This document shows positions 5,247 to 9,303 of a DNA stretch of 9,303 bases, piece after piece; positions within the stretch are counted from its first letter, which is position 1; each line of letters opens with the position of its first letter. The position numbers and the translations under genes were made by a program. The stretch is from an uncultured Clostridia bacterium (lineage in GTDB: Bacteria; Bacillota; Clostridia; Oscillospirales; Ruminococcaceae). Under the pieces are notes generated by a model. It did not search any database. It was not told where the DNA came from and saw only the letters and a list, made by a program, of their open reading frames with translations. The stretch lies in NCBI GenBank assembly GCA_945910715.1, contig CAMDZU010000032.1:1-9303 (forward strand), in the 5' to 3' direction.

Positions 5247-6524
5247 TCAACCCTTTAATGCACGCTGACCTATATCCTTGCGGAAATGAGCCTTATCAAA
5301 GCTGATTTTTCCCACAGCCCCGTAAGCCTTGTCAAGAGCCTCTTTGAGATTATCCCCGACGGCGGTAACTCCCAAAACTCTGCCCCCTGCCGTAAGGTAT
5401 TTTCCGTCAGCAAGCTTTGTGCCTGCATGATAAACAAAGGCGTCAGCCTCAGTCTGTCCCTCTGGGTCAATGCCTGTGATTTCCTTGCCCGTTTCGTACT
5501 TTTCGGGATATCCGCCGCTTGCCATTACAACGCAGGCGCAGGATTTTCCGCTCCACTTGATGTCAAGGCTATCCAGCTTTTCTTCCCAGATTGCTTCCAT
5601 AATATCCACTAAATCGGTTTCAAGGAGTGGCAAAACAACCTGTGTTTCCGGGTCGCCGAAACGGCAGTTATACTCGATTACCTTTGCGCCTTTTGGAGTC
5701 AGCATAAGTCCGAAGTACAGACAGCCCTTGAAAGGTCTGCCCTCTTTTTCCATTGCCTTGATTGTAGGCAGGAAAATTTTCTCCATACATTCAGCCTGAT
5801 ATTCCGCAGTGTAAAGGGGATTCGGCGCAATTGTACCCATACCGCCCGTGTTAAGTCCCTGGTCGTTGTCGTAAGCGCGCTTGTGGTCCATTGAGCTTAC
5901 CATAGGCTTAACCGTCTTGCCGTCTGTGAATGCAAGTACAGTTACCTCGGGGCCTGTGAGAAATTCCTCAACAACGATTTCGTTTCCCGATTTGCCGAAC
6001 TTGTGGTCAAGAAGCATTGAGTTTACAGCGTCCTTTGCCTCGTCGAAGTCCTTTGCGATAATTACGCCCTTTCCGAGAGCAAGTCCGTCGCACTTGATAA
6101 CGGCAGGATAGCTGTTCTGTTCCTTTATGTACTCGATTGCCTTTTCAGCGTCGGTAAAGGTTTCATAGCCTGCGGTGGGTATTCCGTATTTCTTCATAAG
6201 CGCCTTGGAGAACACCTTGCTGCCCTCTAAAATAGCTGCGTTTGCCTTTGGACCAAAGGTTTTGAAGCCTGCCTCGTTAAGCCTGTCAACCATTCCCATT
6301 ACCAACGGGTCGTCAGGTGCGACAAAAACATAGTCGGGCTTTAACTCCTTTGCAAGAGCCACAACGCCCTCAATGTCCGTTGCCTTGCAGTCAAAGCACT
6401 GTGCCAGTCTTGAAATGCCGCCGTTTCCGGGGGCTGCGTAAATTTTATCTACCTTTGGGGATTTGGCTAAGGCACGGATAATTGCGTGCTCACGTCCGCC
6501 TCCGCCTACAACAAGAATGTTCAT
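5247..6524 (-). CDS. purD: Phosphoribosylamine-glycine ligase (GAR synthetase)
   Basis: A 425-residue, full-length ATP-grasp enzyme. It joins glycine to 5-phosphoribosylamine with ATP hydrolysis, step two of de novo purine synthesis, in the cytosol. The N-terminal domain begins MNILVVGGGGREHAI with the usual glycine-rich loop, then YAAPGNGG (29-36). ATP-grasp elements include PAVIKCDGLALGKGV (140-154) and EEFLTGPEVTVLAFTDG (186-202). The GARS signature RFGDPETQVV is at 288-297, preceded by YNCR. Residues 222-230 read QGLNTGGMG, with Leu where many homologs have Pro. The C-terminal domain includes MASGGYPEKYETGKEI and TAGGRVLGV. AAGGAG lies seven bases before the ATG, and the upstream membrane-protein gene's TAA directly abuts this ATG. 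It is last in the operon and followed by a terminator. Confidence 0.98.
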   Translation of the reverse strand: MNILVVGGGGREHAIIRALAKSPKVDKIYAAPGNGGISRLAQCFDCKATDIEGVVALAKELKPDYVFVAPDDPLVMGMVDRLNEAGFKTFGPKANAAILEGSKVFSKALMKKYGIPTAGYETFTDAEKAIEYIKEQNSYPAVIKCDGLALGKGVIIAKDFDEAKDAVNSMLLDHKFGKSGNEIVVEEFLTGPEVTVLAFTDGKTVKPMVSSMDHKRAYDNDQGLNTGGMGTIAPNPLYTAEYQAECMEKIFLPTIKAMEKEGRPFKGCLYFGLMLTPKGAKVIEYNCRFGDPETQVVLPLLETDLVDIMEAIWEEKLDSLDIKWSGKSCACVVMASGGYPEKYETGKEITGIDPEGQTEADAFVYHAGTKLADGKYLTAGGRVLGVTAVGDNLKEALDKAYGAVGKISFDKAHFRKDIGQRALKG

Positions 6525-7232
6525 TTATATTCTCCTTTTTGCTAATTCCTCTGCGTAAAGTTCCTCCGCCCTCAGCTGTCCCTTTGACTCCTTAAGGCAG
6601 AAAAACGCATAAACAATATTGACAAGGGGCACGGAGGAAAGCACAATGGCAGCCGCTTTCCTGTCCGATTTTGCGTATAAAGCAAGGTGGCTTCTTATAA
6701 GCCCGTTGGTAAGCATAATGTCGCCCAACAGAAACGCTCCCAATCCGAAAACCGCAATAACCATCGCCACTGCAGCTCCCAGTATGCCGAAAATAAAATT
6801 CATTCCCGCTGTTGCAATTGTGACGGCGGAAAGGGCGTCCGTTTCCATACCGAAAATGCTTATTCCTATTGCAGATAACAGAGCTATTCCGACTGCGGAG
6901 CAGACAACTCCTGCAATTGTGCCGCAAAGTCCCGAAATAATAAGCCGTCTGCCGCCAATAAGCTTTTTGGCTTTTTCGGTGTAGTACCTGTTGAAGGACC
7001 AGTTATCCGAGGGGTAAATGTTCTGATAGACGAAAGCATACAAGCCTGCCAGCGAGGTCAAAATGCCCATAATATTCGCTGCAAGGGTCTGAACGCTGAA
7101 TATTGCGGTAATGCTCCATATATCGAAGGACAGCAGACAAACCGTGATTATCATTACCCACAGACTTGAAAGCCGTACCTTTTTGCTGTAATGAAGAATA
7201 ATCATTACAACGAAAAACACAAAATTTATCAC
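6525..7232 (-). CDS. Unrecognised polytopic membrane protein
   Basis: A 235-residue protein whose family I do not recognise. It has about six hydrophobic segments: near 3-14, 22-45, 47-69, 97-125, 135-172 (long, probably two helices) and 193-213. A basic/aromatic stretch (75-96: SDNWSFNRYYTEKAKKLIGGRR) lies between segments, and the C-terminal tail (214-235) is charged and probably cytoplasmic. The last half is rich in Gly and Ala. The start is GTG 7232, whose GTGA overlaps the TGA stop of the upstream MmcQ/YjbR gene, with GGAGG just upstream; its own stop abuts purD. That packing argues it is real and co-translated with the purine operon. No transport or catalytic motif is evident, so a role in nucleobase or metabolite handling is only a guess. 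Confidence 0.8.
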   Translation of the reverse strand: MINFVFFVVMIILHYSKKVRLSSLWVMIITVCLLSFDIWSITAIFSVQTLAANIMGILTSLAGLYAFVYQNIYPSDNWSFNRYYTEKAKKLIGGRRLIISGLCGTIAGVVCSAVGIALLSAIGISIFGMETDALSAVTIATAGMNFIFGILGAAVAMVIAVFGLGAFLLGDIMLTNGLIRSHLALYAKSDRKAAAIVLSSVPLVNIVYAFFCLKESKGQLRAEELYAEELAKRRI

Positions 7233-7609
7233 AGATACTCCTCCAGAATGTCATTGCGGAGCTTTTTCGGCAGTCTGTAAAGGGTCTGATGATAGCCTCT
7301 GTCGCACATATCCGCAACCACCTCGTAGGGTACACTGCCCGTAAGCTTAATTTCATTCCACTTGCTTTTATAGTTATAGCTGCTTTCGTTAATGTCGCTG
7401 TGGAGCTGTCTTACGGTTTCATTGTAATCTGCGGGGGCTTTTACGCAAAGCACCGCCTTTTCCGTCCCGTCGGCGCAAACGGCGGCAAAAAGCTTGCCGC
7501 CTACTGTAAACCGCCTCCAGTTGCAGCTTTCAACAAAATCGGTTTCAACGCCCTTTTTGCTTGTGAGATATTCAAAAAGCTTTGGGTAAACCTCGCTGCA
7601 TAAAGCCAT
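7229..7609 (-). CDS. MmcQ/YjbR family protein
   Basis: A 126-residue protein matching the MmcQ/YjbR (DUF419) fold, small alpha/beta proteins with a CyaY-like shape that are often annotated as DNA-binding, with no firmly established biochemical role. Seen here: WRRFTVGGKLFAAVC (31-45), equivalent to the family's F-x-V-x-G-K-x-F/A block; AVLCVKAPADYNETVRQ (52-68); and the C-terminal signature KWNEIKLTGSVPYEVVADMCDRGYHQT (83-109) followed by LPKKLR. Length is typical. AAGG lies six bases before the ATG. It follows the AICAR transformylase gene by 25 bases and overlaps the next gene by four bases. A link to purine synthesis is not implied by the family and rests only on position. Confidence 0.88.
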   Translation of the reverse strand: MALCSEVYPKLFEYLTSKKGVETDFVESCNWRRFTVGGKLFAAVCADGTEKAVLCVKAPADYNETVRQLHSDINESSYNYKSKWNEIKLTGSVPYEVVADMCDRGYHQTLYRLPKKLRNDILEEYL

Positions 7610-7634
7610 TTTTTACCTTGCCTTTCTAAAGGTA

Positions 7635-8813
7635 TCAGTGGTGGAACAGACGGATACCTGTAAACGCCATTGTAATATCGTACTTATTGCAGGTTTCTAT
7701 AACGTTATCGTCACGGATTGAGCCGCCCGGCTGTGCGATATATTCAACGCCGCTCTTGTGAGCACGCTCGATATTGTCGCCGAATGGGAAGAATGCGTCC
7801 GAGCCGAGAGCAACGCCTTTCATTGTATCAAGCCAAGCACGCTTTTCCTCTCTTGTGAAAACAGCAGGCTTAACCTTGAAAATGTTTTCCCAAGCGCCGT
7901 CTGCAAGCACGTCCATATAGTCCTCGCCGATGTAAAGGTCGATTGCGTTGTCACGGTCTGCACGTCTGATTGTATCCACAAACTGAAGTCCCATTACCTG
8001 CGGCGACTGACGGAGATACCAGTTGTCAGCCTTTGTGCCTGCAAGACGGGTGCAGTGGATTCTTGACTGCTGACCTGCGCCGATACCGATTGCCTGACCG
8101 TCGCAGACATAAGCAACAGAGTTGGACTGTGTGTATTTCAGAGTAATCATTGCAATTGCAAGATCTCTCTTTGCGTTTTCGGGAATGTTCTTGTTGTCTG
8201 TAACAACGTTTGCGAAAAGGTTATCGTCAATTACAAGTTCGTTTCTGCCCTGCTCAAAGGTAATGCCGAAAACCTGCTTGCGCTCGATGGGAGCAGGCTT
8301 GTAGTTTTCATCAATCTTGATGATGTTGTATGTACCCTTTCTCTTGCTTTTGAGAATTTCAAGAGCCTCGTCTGTATAGCCCGGAGCGATAACGCCGTCG
8401 GAAACCTCTCGCTGAATCATCTTTGCGGTGCATGCGTCGCAAACGTCCGATAATGCGATAAAATCGCCGTAGGAGGACATTCTGTCTGCGCCTCTTGCTC
8501 TTGCGTAAGCGCTTGCAAGGGGTGTAAGCTCCCCTAAATCATCTACCCAGTAAATCTTCTTCAGCGTATCGGACAGTGGCAGACCCACTGCTGCGCCTGC
8601 AGGAGAAACGTGCTTGAAAGAGGTTGCGGCAGGAAGTCCTGTTGCAGCCTTTAATTCCTTTACCAGCTGCCAGCCGTTGAATGCGTCCATAAAGTTGATG
8701 TAGCCGGGCTTGCCGTTAAGCACCTCGATAGGCAGCTCTCCCTCGCCCTCCATAAAAATGCGTGAGGGCTTCTGATTTGGGTTACAGCCGTATTTTAGTT
8801 CAAGTTCCTTCAT
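7635..8813 (-). CDS. purH: AICAR formyltransferase, stand-alone (monofunctional PurH transformylase)
   Basis: A 392-residue enzyme corresponding to the transformylase domain alone. It transfers a formyl group from 10-formyl-THF to AICAR, giving FAICAR, the penultimate step of IMP synthesis. The catalytic Lys-His pair is at K67-H68 in ATSFKHVSPAGAA. Other conserved blocks are LKYTQSNSVAYV (225-236), GIGAGQQSRIHC (243-254), SDAFFPFGD (338-346) and AQPGGSIRDD (360-369). Bifunctional PurH is about 510-530 residues, with an N-terminal MGS-like IMP cyclohydrolase domain of about 200 residues; that domain is absent here, and the protein starts cleanly at MKELELKYGCNPNQ. The missing activity is supplied by the PurO-type gene 19 bases upstream. 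AAAGG lies within 15 bases of the ATG. The symbol follows function; the architecture differs from classical PurH. Confidence 0.95.
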   Translation of the reverse strand: MKELELKYGCNPNQKPSRIFMEGEGELPIEVLNGKPGYINFMDAFNGWQLVKELKAATGLPAATSFKHVSPAGAAVGLPLSDTLKKIYWVDDLGELTPLASAYARARGADRMSSYGDFIALSDVCDACTAKMIQREVSDGVIAPGYTDEALEILKSKRKGTYNIIKIDENYKPAPIERKQVFGITFEQGRNELVIDDNLFANVVTDNKNIPENAKRDLAIAMITLKYTQSNSVAYVCDGQAIGIGAGQQSRIHCTRLAGTKADNWYLRQSPQVMGLQFVDTIRRADRDNAIDLYIGEDYMDVLADGAWENIFKVKPAVFTREEKRAWLDTMKGVALGSDAFFPFGDNIERAHKSGVEYIAQPGGSIRDDNVIETCNKYDITMAFTGIRLFHH

Positions 8814-8832
8814 TTTGCACCTTTTCCTTTCA

Positions 8833-9303
8833 TTACTTTACATTCTTGTTTACAATTCTTGATTCGTACTTGCCTGTTTCAATGTCGATATATCTTACGA
8901 ACAGAGAAACCTTGTTGTCGGAGTTAAGGTTCTTCCAGATATAGTCTGTAAGCTGGTCGATTGCCATATCGGGAATTTCAACGATTTTTGGCTCGCCCTC
9001 AAAGCTTGGCAGTCTGCGAACGCCGTTCTGCTCCGTTTCGTCACCTGAATAGGTGTGAATAAATCTGCCCTTGCCTGCTGACGGATTTGTGTAGGCATAG
9101 GTGTATCTTTCGCAGGAGGAGGGGTCGCCCTCAGCGCTTTTGAGGATTGACATTGCAAAATTCATTTCGCCCTGTCCTGCGTGGATAATGCCCGAAATGC
9201 GGGGAGTGTAATTTGGCTTGTCGTCCTCAAATTCTCTTGTGCGGAGCGCCTGCTCAAAGGTCTGCTGCTTGTCCATAAGCTCGTAAATGGTATCGGTCTG
9301 ATC
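8833..9303 (-). CDS. purO: IMP cyclohydrolase, PurO type (partial, 5' end outside window)
   Basis: The last 156 codons of a longer gene. The reading frame stays open past the in-frame ATG at 9276 to the window edge (DQTDTIYEL precedes that Met), so the ATG is internal. The visible part contains ALRTREFEDDKPNYTPRISGI, SILKSAEGDPSSCERY and GRFIHTYSGDE followed by LPSFEGEP, which I recognise from clostridial IMP cyclohydrolase proteins related to archaeal PurO (NTN-hydrolase-like fold). The family closes the ring of FAICAR to give IMP, the final step. It lies 19 bases upstream of the stand-alone AICAR transformylase, which lacks its own cyclohydrolase domain; this strongly supports the assignment. 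Roughly the first third of the protein is expected beyond the window, so catalytic residues there cannot be checked. Confidence 0.82.
   Translation of the reverse strand, partial: DQTDTIYELMDKQQTFEQALRTREFEDDKPNYTPRISGIIHAGQGEMNFAMSILKSAEGDPSSCERYTYAYTNPSAGKGRFIHTYSGDETEQNGVRRLPSFEGEPKIVEIPDMAIDQLTDYIWKNLNSDNKVSLFVRYIDIETGKYESRIVNKNVK

Noticed and set aside
5465..5860. PurD substitution of Leu for Pro in the QGLNTGGMG block as a possible defect
   Set aside because: All other ATP-grasp and GARS signature residues are intact, and the substitution occurs next to an otherwise perfect NTGGMG motif. It looks like normal family variation.
9274..9276. ATG at 9276 as the start of the cyclohydrolase gene
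   Set aside because: The frame remains open upstream and encodes DQTDTIYEL, which fits the family. The gene is therefore cut by the window edge and this Met is internal.

Overview
The window looks like chromosomal DNA of a mid-GC Gram-positive anaerobe of the Clostridia, most likely Oscillospiraceae/Ruminococcus-like. The grounds are purine-rich AGGAGG-type ribosome binding sites, some non-ATG starts, a lipoprotein-type (Gram-positive style) solute-binding protein, and a purine pathway in which bifunctional PurH is replaced by a free-standing AICAR transformylase plus a PurO-type IMP cyclohydrolase. The taxonomic call is inference. No tRNA, rRNA, CRISPR array, phage gene or transposase was seen.

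Region 1 (1-2038, + strand) is a two-gene operon with its own sigma-A-like promoter: a cytidylate-kinase-like P-loop protein, coupled by a one-base stop/start overlap to a 456-residue MATE-family efflux transporter.

Region 2 (2037-2337, no gene) lies between convergent operons and is the most unusual part. Two identical copies of a terminator stem-loop (9-bp stem, GAAA loop) sit 265 bases apart. The left copy is preceded by A7, so it acts leftward; the right copy is followed by T7, so it acts rightward. The simplest reading is that one symmetrical bidirectional terminator was split and duplicated by a roughly 242-base element. That element has imperfect terminal inverted repeats, a perfect 17-bp hairpin, an outer long-range stem, an inner 11-bp stem and two more strong hairpins. 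It is a candidate MITE-like element or structured RNA.

Region 3 (2342-5116, - strand) is a polar amino acid ABC transporter operon, read right to left from a good promoter at 5088-5116: lipoprotein binding protein, permease, ATPase, then a GNAT acetyltransferase whose ATG overlaps the ATPase stop. The permease and ATPase are best started at TTG and GTG codons just after strong Shine-Dalgarno sequences.

Region 4 (5189-9303, - strand) is the distal part of a purine biosynthesis operon: the C-terminal part of a PurO-type IMP cyclohydrolase (cut by the window edge), monofunctional AICAR formyltransferase, an MmcQ/YjbR-family protein, an unrecognised membrane protein, and PurD, followed by a rho-independent terminator. 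The first two enzymes carry out the last two steps of IMP synthesis and PurD performs the second step. The MmcQ/YjbR gene and the membrane protein are tightly packed passengers of unknown role.
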